Of a DNA stretch of 64,000 bases, positions 49,601-61,912 are shown in pieces. The notes beneath the pieces are model-generated. The model did no database searches and was not told the DNA's origin. It saw nothing but the letters and a program-made list of their open reading frames with translations. Source of the stretch: Skeletonema tropicum (Eukaryota > Bacillariophyta > Thalassiosirophyceae > Thalassiosirales > Thalassiosiraceae); assembly GCA_037178625.1 (NCBI GenBank), contig CM074130.1, forward strand, positions 1-64,000, in the 5' to 3' direction. Position 1 is the stretch's first letter; the number at the start of each line of letters is the position of its first letter. The position numbers and the translations under genes were made by a program.

Positions 49601-52600
49601 TGCCAGGGAATGGAGGGTGACAATCTTCATATTCGAATCTATCGACTTCTTCTCATCATTGCTGCTGTATCACCTCCATCGGAAGAGGAGTTGTTCGAAG
49701 TACTTCTACTTATATAATAGCGAGGATCAGATTGCATGGTGAGACAAACGTTATGAATTTCACCCTTGATGATTTTTGTAGCATTGCGTGATATATAATG
49801 ATGATTGTTATTCGTCAGATGTTGTTGTTGTTGTTGCTGCTGCTGTTGACTCGTTTGATAATTATAATTATTTGGTTTCACATCAACGCTGTGTAGTTGT
49901 GGAGAGGAGCGCGAGACATTATTTGGAGAACTGCCGGCCATATCCATATCACTTTTATCATTTCGCTGCGGGTGCGGGCTTTTGGTTGTTGCAGTTGTCG
50001 CAACCGTGTGATCGAGAAGAGCCTGAGCCTGAGATGAGTAGGACGAACATGTTGTCGGCGGATGCATTGCAATAATTTGTGCGTGTTGACAAGAAGGGTT
50101 TATCTAGAGATCAGCGCAGTGAATGAACAATGCACAATGCAATGCTAAAATGGCGAACTCGATGGGCCTGCGTGTAGGTATATGAGTAGGTCGATTGCCA
50201 GGGAATGGAGGGTGACAATCTTCATATTCGAATCTATCGACTTCTTCTCATCATTGCTGCTGTATCACCTCCATCGGAAGAGGAGTTGTTCGAAGTACTT
50301 CTACTTATATAATAGCGAGGATCAGATCGCATGGTGAGACAAACGTTATGAATTTCACCCTTGATGATTTTTGTAGCATTGCGTGATATATAATGATGAT
50401 TGTTATTCGTCAGATGTTGTTGTTGTTGTTGCTGCTGCTGTTGACTCGTTTGATAATTATAATTATTTGGTTTCACATCAACGCTGTGTAGTTGTGGAGA
50501 GGAGCGCGAGACATCATTTGGAGAACTGCCGGCCATATCCATATCACTTTTATCATTTCGCTGCGGGTGCGGGCTTTTGGTTGTTGCAGTTGTCGCAACC
50601 GTGTGATCGAGAAGAGCCTGAGCCTGAGATGAGTAGGACGAACATGTTGTCGGCGGATGCATTGCAATAATTTGTGCGTGTTGACAAGAAGGGTTTATCT
50701 AGAGATCAGCGCAGTGAATGAACAATGCACAATGCAATGCTAAAATGGCGAACTCGATGGGCCTGCGTGTAGGTATATGAGTAGGTCGATTGCCAGGGAA
50801 TGGAGGGTGACAATCTTCATATTCGAATCTATCGACTTCTTCTCATCATTGCTGCTGTATCACCTCCATCGGAAGAGGAGTTGTTCGAAGTACTTCTACT
50901 TATATATAATAGCGAGGATCAGATCGCATGGTGAGACAAACGTTATGAATTTCACCCTTGATGATTTTTGTAGCATTGCGTGATATATAATGATGATTGT
51001 TATTCGTCAGATGTTGTTGTTGTTGTTGCTGCTGCTGTTGACTCGTTTGATAATTATAATTATTTGGTTTCACATCAACGCTGTGTAGTTGTGGAGAGGA
51101 GCGCGAGACATTATTTGGAGAACTGCCGGCCATATCCATATCACTTTTATCATTTCGCTGCGGGTGCGGGCTTTTGGTTGTTGCAGTTGTCGCAACCGTG
51201 TGATCGAGAAGAGCCTGAGCCTGAGATGAGTAGGACGAACATGTTGTCGGCGGATGCATTGCAATAATTTGTGCGTGTTGACAAGAAGGGTTTATCTAGA
51301 GATCAGCGCAGTGAATGAACAATGCACAATGCAATGCTAAAATGGCGAACTCGATGGGCCTGCGTGTAGGTATATGAGTAGGTCGATTGCCAGGGAATGG
51401 AGGGTGACAATCTTCATATTCGAATCTATCGACTTCTTCTCATCATTGCTGCTGTATCACCTCCATCGGAAGAGGAGTTGTTCGAAGTACTTCTACTTAT
51501 ATAATAGCGAGGATCAGATCGCATGGTGAGACAAACGTTATGAATTTCACCCTTGATGATTTTTGTAGCATTGCGTGATATATAATGATGATTGTTATTC
51601 GTCAGATGTTGTTGTTGTTGTTGCTGCTGCTGTTGACTCGTTTGATAATTATAATTATTTGGTTTCACATCAACGCTGTGTAGTTGTGGAGAGGAGCGCG
51701 AGACATCATTTGGAGAACTGCCGGCCATATCCATATCACTTTTATCATTTCGCTGCGGGCGGCTTTTGATTGTTGCAGTTGTCGCAACCGTGTGATCGAG
51801 AAGAGCCTGAGCCTGAGATGAGTAGGACGAACATGTTGTCGGCGGATGCATTGCAATAATTTGTGCGTGTTGACAAGAAGGGTTTATCTAGAGATCAGCG
51901 CAGTGAATGAACAATGCACAATGCAATGCTAAAATGGCGAACTCGATGGGCCTGCGTGTAGGTATATGAGTAGGTCGATTGCCAGGGAATGGAGGGTGAC
52001 AATCTTCATATTCGAATCTATCGACTTCTTCTCATCATTGCTGCTGTATCACCTCCATCGGAAGAGGAGTTGTTCGAAGTACTTCTACTTATATAATAGC
52101 GAGGATCAGATTGCATGGTGAGACAAACGTTATGAATTTCACCCTTGATGATTTTTGTAGCATTGCGTGATATATAATGATGATTGTTATTCGTCAGATG
52201 TTGTTGTTGTTGTTGCTGCTGCTGTTGACTCGTTTGATAATTATAATTATTTGGTTTCACATCAACGCTGTGTAGTTGTGGAGAGGAGCGCGAGACATCA
52301 TTTGGAGAACTGCCGGCCATATCCATATCACTTTTATCATTTCGCTGCGGGTGCGGGCTTTTGGTTGTTGCAGTTGTCGCAACCGTGTGATCGAGAAGAG
52401 CCTGAGCCTGAGATGAGTAGGACGAACATGTTGTCGGCGGATGCATTGCAATAATTTGTGCGTGTTGACAAGAAGGGTTTATCTAGAGATCAGCGCAGTG
52501 AATGAACAATGCACAATGCAATGCTAAAATGGCGAACTCGATGGGCCTGCGTGTAGGTATATGAGTAGGTCGATTGCCAGGGAATGGAGGGTGACAATCT

Positions 52601-55600
52601 TCATATTCGAATCTATCGACTTCTTCTCATCATTGCTGCTGTATCACCTCCATCGGAAGAGGAGTTGTTCGAAGTACTTCTACTTATATAATAGCGAGGA
52701 TCAGATCGCATGGTGAGACAAACGTTATGAATTTCACCCTTGATGATTTTTGTAGCATTGCGTGATATATAATGATGATTGTTATTCGTCAGATGTTGTT
52801 GTTGTTGTTGCTGCTGCTGTTGACTCGTTTGATAATTATAATTATTTGGTTTCACATCAACGCTGTGTAGTTGTGGAGAGGAGCGCGAGACATTATTTGG
52901 AGAACTGCCGGCCATATCCATATCACTTTTATCATTTCGCTGCGGGTGCGGGCTTTTGGTTGTTGCAGTTGTCGCAACCGTGTGATCGAGAAGAGCCTGA
53001 GCCTGAGATGAGTAGGACGAACATGTTGTCGGCGGATGCATTGCAATAATTTGTGCGTGTTGACAAGAAGGGTTTATCTAGAGATCAGCGCAGTGAATGA
53101 ACAATGCACAATGCAATGCTAAAATGGCGAACTCGATGGGCCTGCGTGTAGGTATATGAGTAGGTCGATTGCCAGGGAATGGAGGGTGACAATCTTCATA
53201 TTCGAATCTATCGACTTCTTCTCATCATTGCTGCTGTATCACCTCCATCGGAAGAGGAGTTGTTCGAAGTACTTCTACTTATATAATAGCGAGGATCAGA
53301 TTGCATGGTGAGACAAACGTTATGAATTTCACCCTTGATGATTTTTGTAGCATTGCGTGATATATAATGATGATTGTTATTCGTCAGATGTTGTTGTTGT
53401 TGTTGCTGCTGCTGTTGACTCGTTTGATAATTATAATTATTTGGTTTCACATCAACGCTGTGTAGTTGTGGAGAGGAGCGCGAGACATCATTTGGAGAAC
53501 TGCCGGCCATATCCATATCACTTTTATCATTTCGCTGCGGGTGCGGGCTTTTGGTTGTTGCAGTTGTCGCAACCGTGTGATCGAGAAGAGCCTGAGCCTG
53601 AGATGAGTAGGACGAACATGTTGTCGGCGGATGCATTGCAATAATTTGTGCGTGTTGACAAGAAGGGTTTATCTAGAGATCAGCGCAGTGAATGAACAAT
53701 GCACAATGCAATGCTAAAATGGCGAACTCGATGGGCCTGCGTGTAGGTATATGAGTAGGTCGATTGCCAGGGAATGGAGGGTGACAATCTTCATATTCGA
53801 ATCTATCGACTTCTTCTCATCATTGCTGCTGTATCACCTCCATCGGAAGAGGAGTTGTTCGAAGTACTTCTACTTATATAATAGCGAGGATCAGATCGCA
53901 TGGTGAGACAAACGTTATGAATTTCACCCTTGATGATTTTTGTAGCATTGCGTGATATATAATGATGATTGTTATTCGTCAGATGTTGTTGTTGTTGTTG
54001 CTGCTGCTGTTGACTCGTTTGATAATTATAATTATTTGGTTTCACATCAACGCTGTGTAGTTGTGGAGAGGAGCGCGAGACATCATTTGGAGAACTGCCG
54101 GCCATATCCATATCACTTTTATCATTTCGCTGCGGGTGCGGGCTTTTGGTTGTTGCAGTTGTCGCAACCGTGTGATCGAGAAGAGCCTGAGCCTGAGATG
54201 AGTAGGACGAACATGTTGTCGGCGGATGCATTGCAATAATTTGTGCGTGTTGACAAGAAGGGTTTATCTAGAGATCAGCGCAGTGAATGAACAATGCACA
54301 ATGCAATGCTAAAATGGCGAACTCGATGGGCCTGCGTGTAGGTATATGAGTAGGTCGATTGCCAGGGAATGGAGGGTGACAATCTTCATATTCGAATCTA
54401 TCGACTTCTTCTCATCATTGCTGCTGTATCACCTCCATCGGAAGAGGAGTTGTTCGAAGTACTTCTACTTATATAATAGCGAGGATCAGATCGCATGGTG
54501 AGACAAACGTTATGAATTTCACCCTTGATGATTTTTGTAGCATTGCGTGATATATAATGATGATTGTTATTCGTCAGATGTTGTTGTTGTTGTTGTTGCT
54601 GCTGCTGTTGACTCGTTTGATAATTATAATTATTTGGTTTCACATCAACGCTGTGTAGTTGTGGAGAGGAGCGCGAGACATTATTTGGAGAACTGCCGGC
54701 CATATCCATATCACTTTTATCATTTCGCTGCGGGTGCGGGCTTTTGGTTGTTGCAGTTGTCGCAACCGTGTGATCGAGAAGAGCCTGAGCCTGAGATGAG
54801 TAGGACGAACATGTTGTCGGCGGATGCATTGCAATAATTTGTGCGTGTTGACAAGAAGGGTTTATCTAGAGATCAGCGCAGTGAATGAACAATGCACAAT
54901 GCAATGCTAAAATGGCGAACTCGATGGGCCTGCGTGTAGGTATATGAGTAGGTCGATTGCCAGGGAATGGAGGGTGACAATCTTCATATTCGAATCTATC
55001 GACTTCTTCTCATCATTGCTGCTGTATCACCTCCATCGGAAGAGGAGTTGTTCGAAGTACTTCTACTTATATAATAGCGAGGATCAGATCGCATGGTGAG
55101 ACAAACGTTATGAATTTCACCCTTGATGATTTTTGTAGCATTGCGTGATATATAATGATGATTGTTATTCGTCAGATGTTGTTGTTGTTGTTGCTGCTGC
55201 TGTTGACTCGTTTGATAATTATAATTATTTGGTTTCACATCAACGCTGTGTAGTTGTGGAGAGGAGCGCGAGACATTATTTGGAGAACTGCCGGCCATAT
55301 CCATATCACTTTTATCATTTCGCTGCGGGTGCGGGCTTTTGGTTGTTGCAGTTGTCGCAACCGTGTGATCGAGAAGAGCCTGAGCCTGAGATGAGTAGGA
55401 CGAACATGTTGTCGGCGGATGCATTGCAATAATTTGTGCGTGTTTTGACAAGAAGGGTTTATCTAGAGATCAGCGCAGTGAATGAACAATGCACAATGCA
55501 ATGCTAAAATGGCGAACTCGATGGGCCTGCGTGTAGTATATGAGTAGGTCGATTGCCAGGGAATGGAGGGTGACAATCTTCATATTCGAATCTATCGACT

Positions 55601-56727
55601 TCTTCTCATCATTGCTGCTGTATCACCTCCATCGGAAGAGGAGTTGTTCGAAGTACTTCTACTTATATAATAGCGAGGATCAGATTGCATGGTGAGACAA
55701 ACGTTATGAATTTCACCCTTGATGATTTTTGTAGCATTGCGTGATATATAATGATGATTGTTATTCGTCAGATGTTGTTGTTGTTGTTGCTGCTGCTGTT
55801 GACTCGTTTGATAATTATAATTATTTGGTTTCACATCAAACGCTGTGTAGTTGTGGAGAGGAGCGCGAGACATTATTGGAGAACTGCCGGCCATATCCAT
55901 ATCACTTTTATCATTTCGCTGCGGGTGCGGGCTTTGGTTGTTGCAGTTGTCGCAACCGTGTGATCGAGAAGAGCCTGAGCCTGAGATGAGTAGGACGAAC
56001 ATGTTGTCGGCGGATGCATTGCAATAATTTGTGCGTGTTGACAAGAAGGGTTTTATCTAGAGATCAGCGCAGTGAATGAACAATGCACAATGCAATGCTA
56101 AAATGGCGAACTCGATGGGCCTGCGTGTAGGTATATGAGTAAGGTCGATTGCCAGGGAATGGAGGGTGACAATCTTCATATTCGAATCTATCGACTTCTT
56201 CTCATCATTGCTGCTGTATCACCTCCATCGGAAGAGGAGTTGTTCGAAGTACTTCTACTTATATAATAGCGAGGATCAGATCGCATGGTGAGACAAACGT
56301 TATGAATTTCACCCTTGATGATTTTTGTAGCATTGCGTGATATATAATGATGATTGTTATTCGTCAGATGTTGTGTTGTTGTTTGTTGCTGCTGCTGCTG
56401 TTGACTCGTTTGATAATTATAATTATTTGGTTTCACATCAACGCTGTGTAGTTGTGGAGAGGAGCGCGAGACATTCATTTTTGGAGAACTGCCGGCCCAT
56501 ATCCATTATCACTTTTATCATTTCGCGGGTGCGGCGGGCGGGCTTTTGGTTGTTGCAGTTGTCGCAACCGTGTGATCGAGAAGAGCCTGAGCCTGAGATG
56601 AGTAGGACGAACATGTTGTCGGCGGATGCATTGCAATAATTTGTGCGTGTTGACAAGAAGGGTTTATCTAGAGATCAGCGCATGTGAATGAAACAATGCA
56701 CAATGCAATGCTAAAAAATGGCGAACT
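46630..56727. repeat. Macrosatellite array 2: about 17 tandem units of 595 bp
   Basis: Successive GGTGACAATCTTC unit starts recur every 592-598 bp from 46630 to about 56167, and the array then runs into the assembly gap. Units are almost identical. Recurrent differences are CATCATTTGG/CATTATTTGG (Asp/Asn in the minus-strand frame) and CAGATTGCAT/CAGATCGCAT (Gln/Arg). On the minus strand nearly every unit has an open frame of 142 codons: MHPPTTCSSYSSQAQALLDH, a Lys/Asp/Ser segment, about nine Gln, NNNHHYISRNATKIIKGEIHNV, ending MMRRSR. The first unit is broken at 46745-46815 by foreign sequence. The last about 1.3 kb carries many single-base indels. It could be a satellite, or a multiplied exon of a gene lying beyond the gap. 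Confidence 0.95.
46743..46817. repeat. Foreign segment inside the first satellite unit, inverted copy of 37546-37619
   Basis: GATAAATAAATACAAA.TTAATCAGATTAGATATCT...GGACCTGCTT.GGTACAA matches, in reverse complement, the stretch at about 37546-37619. It replaces the normal CGCATGGTGAGACAAACG... part of the unit. Possibly the end of a small mobile element shared by the two sites. Confidence 0.55.
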
Positions 56728-57227
56728 NNNNNNNNNNNNNNNNNNNNNNNNNNNNNNNNNNNNNNNNNNNNNNNNNNNNNNNNNNNNNNNNNNNNNNNNN
56801 NNNNNNNNNNNNNNNNNNNNNNNNNNNNNNNNNNNNNNNNNNNNNNNNNNNNNNNNNNNNNNNNNNNNNNNNNNNNNNNNNNNNNNNNNNNNNNNNNNNN
56901 NNNNNNNNNNNNNNNNNNNNNNNNNNNNNNNNNNNNNNNNNNNNNNNNNNNNNNNNNNNNNNNNNNNNNNNNNNNNNNNNNNNNNNNNNNNNNNNNNNNN
57001 NNNNNNNNNNNNNNNNNNNNNNNNNNNNNNNNNNNNNNNNNNNNNNNNNNNNNNNNNNNNNNNNNNNNNNNNNNNNNNNNNNNNNNNNNNNNNNNNNNNN
57101 NNNNNNNNNNNNNNNNNNNNNNNNNNNNNNNNNNNNNNNNNNNNNNNNNNNNNNNNNNNNNNNNNNNNNNNNNNNNNNNNNNNNNNNNNNNNNNNNNNNN
57201 NNNNNNNNNNNNNNNNNNNNNNNNNNN
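56728..57227. other. Assembly gap (500 N)
   Basis: Exactly 500 undetermined bases, a conventional placeholder for a gap of unknown size. It follows the satellite array directly, so the true array length is unknown. Confidence 1.
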
Positions 57228-57735
57228 AACCTTTGGGGCTTTGAGCGCAATGGTACGATGTGGCGACACACACTCGGACTCTTCCGTCGAGAAAAGACAC
57301 ATTTACTCGGTCAGATGCATCGTAATGCCGTCAAGTCGAGAGGACCATCAACAGCCGCCAAGCTATGCAATTCTCGAGCTATCTCTTCCTCATCACCTAC
57401 CAACAAGTGTGATGGTGAGGAGACCAACATTAGTCAGTTCCCTGTCACTCCCACTCCCGTCGCTGTTGGCTCAGTGTTTGATTACTTCAGCAAGCCGGCG
57501 ACCAATCCCTCTGATCAGGAAGCCATCGCTTTGTCAGCTGATTTTTTCACAGTCTTACAGTAGTGACGAGACTGCTTCTACTCAAGAAAGTGATGATACC
57601 AAGTCGCAAACTATTGATGGGATGCACGAAGGGGCTGACAATACCTTGTCGTGCACAAATGATGATTTACTAAGTCTCGCAGCCAGTCTCTTCGAGCGGA
57701 AGGAGGAGGAGGATATCCCTTCAACTCTTTGTTGA
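57228..57735 (+). pseudogene. 3' part of an unknown gene cut by the assembly gap
   Basis: From the gap a frame reads GFERNGTMWRHTLGLFRREK...SVFDYFSKPATNPSDQEAIALSADFF and stops at 57563. Sequence of similar character continues in another frame: SDETASTQESDDTKSQTIDGMHEGADNTLSCTNDDLLSLAASLFERKEEEDIPSTLC, ending 57735. Either a short intron or a 1-2 bp frame change joins them near 57545 (a TTTTTTCACAG acceptor-like tract lies there). The family is not recognised and the 5' part is missing. Confidence 0.4.
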
Positions 57736-58259
57736 AAATCTACATGAAAGTCTCAGCTACCCACAAGATTATTGCATCTCACACACTCCCCACATTGCCA
57801 TTTTGGTTGAATTGAAATACATCTCTCAACAGTTCCATACCTCGAAGATTTGTAGTCTTCAAGAACACATAATGTAAAATAAAAGAAGAGTCACCCATGA
57901 AAATACCTCTCCCGTTCTATGTGACTTCAGCTTAATGTGACAATTATATAGTCCATCTTTCTTATCTCAAGTTAGGGTTAGGGATAGGTGGTTTTAGCCA
58001 TTGTGGCAACCACGCCTATTCATCTCCCATACGACAAGGTCCAGTCACAGGAGGAAGTGTGCTTGTTCGTCTTTTACTTCAATACCACAGTGTCCCAATC
58101 TTGTGGTTTGATTCGCTGTCGTGGTCCTGCAAATGTATATAACAGCGGTGGCGATGAAATACACACTGATCTCAAAGAAAAGCCTGGCAAGGGATACCAC
58201 TATGAATACTTTGTCCAGAACGAGTGGCCCCTCCCCTATGCCTGTGTTCCACAAAAGAC

Positions 58260-60116
58260 GTTTAAACATTGATACATCTCTATTCACAATAACGTTGATC
58301 CCAACTCTATCTTCTTCAACTTTTCTTCCAACATACGCACGCACCTTCCAACGAGGAAGGTCTATCTTCAATCCTAAGCGCTCTACACCTCACAACCATC
58401 TCACTCAACGCCTCATACGCCGGATGATCCCCACCCTTATCAGCTGCCTCTCTTGGCAATGGGGGCATCTCCCCCCTTTTAATTTCATCATCAAAATGCC
58501 TCGTATTGTAAAATGGAGCCTCCCCATCACTCAAGAGGAAGAAGAATATACCACCTAATGCAAAGGTGTCAATTCGTTCATTTACATCGATGCACCCGAT
58601 GAATCGATTTGGGGGATGCCATCGTGATCCTCGGGTATTTTGTCACAGCCGTCGAATTGGAAGGGGCATGTGTTGTTTTGGTTGTCCCAGTGTGAAGGAA
58701 TCTGCCTCGATTAAAGTCGTTAATTTGTAGTATTGGAAGGTTGTTGTTGTTGTCGTTTCTACTGCCATACTGTCCCTCCTTACTCCGATCAGACTGAGGA
58801 TAAAACATCAAAAACTGACTTGGATTCAAATCCAAATGAGCAAACGTCGGTTTACCAAATTGATACATTTGCACCTGATACAATCCACGTGCCACCTGTA
58901 ATGCCAACCGTAGTTTGTCCAGTGGGTCAATTGTTTCTCCAGGGTGTTCTTCTGGATAGGAAGTGACGTAGTCCATTAGTGTTCCGGGTGCAACGGGGGC
59001 GAATGTGGCGGTGTGGCAGTGACTATATATAGGCATGATGTGATTCCATGATGATGATGATGAAGTGGAAGAAGCAGTGACAACCGCAGACTTCTCTGAT
59101 TGGAGCAATGAATCTAATTGTGGATTTCCTTCCGTCCCAGCAACAATGGCATCCAAAAGATACAATTCCAACTTATCCTGATCAAACTGCCTCGTAAACT
59201 TGGCAGTCTTAAAAATCGCAGTCTCTCCACTGTGAAGAGATGTCGCTTTCCATACACTGTTGGCTCCACCTACTGCGAGGAGGTCTATGACTTCCCCACG
59301 AGTGGAATAGTCCCTGTCGAACATTTGATCGTCGAATCCAATTGAGTGAATGTCATTGCAAGTTGGATGGATTGTTGTTCGTGATTCGATAGAGCGGGAT
59401 GGTCGACAGGAGGAGGAGGAGGAGGAGGAGGTTGTTGCTGCACTGACGTCTTCTTTGTCAAAAGTGTCATCTTCATTAGTATCATCGTCATCTTGTTGTG
59501 TCTTGCTCCGTCGTCGCGATCTAATGATTGGGATAGAGTCCTCACTGTACTTTGTGAAACTTGGAAGGAGGTCTTCGTCACATCCGTTGATATGGAAGCA
59601 TACTGCTTTCGGATAATACCGTGAGGACGGTTGTTGGATTATTCTTTGCCTGTTGGTGGTGTTCTTTTTTCTATTCCGTCTTACTAAAGAAGTTTCCTGC
59701 TGCGGTTCCACATCATCATCATTATGATATCGTGTACTATTATACAATTGAGTCTTTTGAATCCCCTTCCGCTTACTCCTCCATCGTTGTTGCTGTTCCC
59801 TCCGCCGTCGCATCTTCAACTTGTGTCTCCTCGCCACCTCCTTTGATAAAATTGGCGCATCACTAATATTATTCGAAGGAAAGTCATTCCGCCCAGTGTT
59901 CTTGACAACTTGAGCAACGATGATCATATTTAGAGCGAAGGTCATTAGGGCGAATGAGAGGCAGAGGAATATTTGACCTCTTTGGAGGATGCGTTGGAGG
60001 CGCCTTTTGGAGTGGACGAGCCGTTCGTTGTTGGCAGCGTCACCGGCAGCGCTGGATGAGCTGTGACCATCTTCTCTTGTGCTGCTGGTGGTTGGCCGCA
60101 GCATGGTGTGTAGCAT
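58260..60116 (-). pseudogene. Membrane-anchored protein-kinase-like gene with several frameshifts
   Basis: Minus strand from MLHTMLRPTTSSTRED. Seen: a basic cytosolic segment; one membrane helix at about 49-71 (IFLCLSFALMTFALNMIIVAQVV); a Lys/Arg/Ser-rich stalk with acidic and Ser runs; then a kinase-like domain: LAVGGANSVWKA (Gly loop), TAIFKTAKF (candidate ATP Lys), APVAPGTLMDYV, catalytic loop FAHLDLNPSQFL (Asp at about 429; Gln where Asn is usual) and INDFNRGRFL (DFN in place of DFG, Asp about 467). The frame ends at 58578. The rest of the C-lobe continues in two other frames: CPFQFDGCDKIPED, then NERIDTFALGGIFFFLLSDGEAPFY...ALRIEDRPSSLE, and a further shift to VRAYVGRK. Three shifts indicate a pseudogene or sequence errors. 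The intact relatives would be single-pass kinases with unusual active-site residues. Confidence 0.65.
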
Positions 60117-60483
60117 ATAGCTGCAGTAATAGATATGGTATATGGGCTGTATGGTAATGTGGTCACATATAAGGCTGATTGAAGCTCATACGAAGCCGTG
60201 TTGACAGAGTATGGACATCATCATCGTGCTACTCAATCTGAATCTGCTATGAAAGAACAAATTTGTGAGAAGGATTTCGTATCATGGGCCATGGGCTCTT
60301 TTCTCATTTTGAAGATTTGCAAAGCGGCACCACCACCACTTTTGAACCACATACACACACGGCACGCGCACACGGCGGCGCGCGCGCGGGCGGGCGGTGG
60401 CACACCCACACACAGTTGCTTTTCTTGTTTACAATATCAGTACTACGTAGGTTACCGTGTAGCAAAGAAATAACCTAAAGACC
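60117..60483. other. Upstream region with a CA/CG-rich microsatellite
   Basis: A purine-pyrimidine tract (CACACACGGCACGCGCACAC..., GCGCGCGCGGGCGGGCGG) at about 60349-60412. No gene. Confidence 0.45.
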
Positions 60484-60575
60484 CACCCTACATACTTATA
60501 TAAGTAGGATCTTCTGTCATAACTGGAAGTCCTCTTCAGAGGGACTCTTATGATCCTATGTACCTATCTAGGGTG
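60484..60575. mobile_element. Mutator-like MITE (CACCCTACATAGG family), 92 bp, perfect 9-bp target duplication
   Basis: Short member of the family at 45015-45238: CACCCTACATA...GGATCTTCTGTCATAA on the left, AAGTCCTCTTCAGAGGGACT in the centre, TTATGATCCTATGTA...AGGGTG on the right. Flanked by identical 9-mers CTAAAGACC (60475-60483 and 60576-60584). Confidence 0.9.
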
Positions 60576-60584
60576 CTAAAGACC

Positions 60585-61912
60585 TACAATACTTACACAC
60601 AGGATTGGATGGTGGCGTGAAGACATCCTAGTCAAAAGGGTTTTCTCTGGCGTGGCAACCTCAAAAGCAAAATCGGCTGCGGAAGTAGCTAGAGAGATCA
60701 GCTGACCCACCCTACCATGGAACGAAGCATCTCATACTGACCCCCGGAAGCATTATGGAAACATCAACACTCCATCTTGATGAAAGAGATTCCATCTACT
60801 TAATGATATTGTGCGCAATCGGAATGAAAATGACACGCTTTCTCAACTACTTCAGAAATGTATTGCATTTGCACTCATACATTCGTAATCCAACCGTACC
60901 CCGTGAATGCTGAAACTTTGCTCCATACGAAATCATTCTAACGCAAGCAACATTTTGTGGATCAGTCTAATCTAAGATCTATGTCTTCAACGCAGAGATA
61001 AGCCAATGTCCCCTCAAATCTGCAACGTTGCCTTGGCATATACACCACTTATTCCAGTACTCATTGTGTCTCTCCAATATGTAACAATTGTGTCTCTCCT
61101 AGATAGAACGATGTTCACTCAAACTATCATTCTTCTGTATTGACGACAATTTTCCAAGAGTCCTTCAACCCGACGTGCAAACACTAGGCTTTACAGCGCA
61201 AGCTGCTAAATCACCCTGACTCGCCGGACCTCTTGGCGCAGCAGTTCAAGGACTAAGCTGACGCGTCGATGCACAATATCTCAACCAACCGGTTCCAGAC
61301 AATTGCTCTTTGCTTTGCTTCAAATCAAACTGGGAGCACAAGGATAGGTAGTCATTCCCTTTTGACCACAGACACAGAGACGCCAACTTCACTGAAGGAA
61401 GTCACATCCTTTGTCTCTGCCGAGCTATATTATAGTCTTACTTGACATGCACAGCACAGAACACTAACTGTGCACTAACACATCCCTGTTCAGGACAAGC
61501 ACGGAATACCATATCCGATCCAAATCCAATGACCTTCCAATGACCCCATACTTTATTTTTGATTCCGCTGTAGAGAGATTCTGTGAAAAAGGTATCTTTC
61601 ATTGTGGCAAACTGCTTCATTTGGCAACAATAGTAAAGATGAATTCTCCGAATCTTCAAGCCAAGGGCATTTTGTACTGGCTCCTTTGTATGTAGAAATA
61701 TTTTATCCCTTGAAAGATACCTTCTGCTTGGTACTACTTATTAGCGTCTTTATCGGTCGCGACCTGCTGCCTTTGCCTACTCTCTACTTTTACGACCAGC
61801 CTTCACAACTCAAACTCCTCATCTCACGAGAGAGCAATCATCTCCCCAGATGTACTTCATTTTTTATTCCCTTCACGACTACTTCTTTCCCTCCACACAT
61901 CACCTCGACAAT
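60585..61912. other. Gene-free stretch and promoter of the 169-aa gene
   Basis: No gene recognised. An inverted pair AAGATACCTT-CTGC/AAAAAGGTATCTTTCA occurs at about 61589-61604 and 61714-61725. The last about 150 bp should hold the promoter of the gene at 61913. Confidence 0.4.

Noticed and set aside
46896..56639. Plus-strand 95-codon frames (MIYNDDCYSSDVVVVVAAAVDSF...) in every satellite unit
   Set aside because: Their Val/Ala run is simply the Gln run read on the other strand, and they recur only because the units are identical. The minus-strand frame is longer and has more protein-like composition. Neither is proven.
56664..57563. Frames running through the assembly gap
   Set aside because: They consist mostly of undetermined residues; only the part after 57227 is real sequence.
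57971..57989. Telomere-like TTAGGGTTAGGG
   Set aside because: Only two exact repeats, in unique sequence, with genes on both sides; too short to be a telomeric tract.
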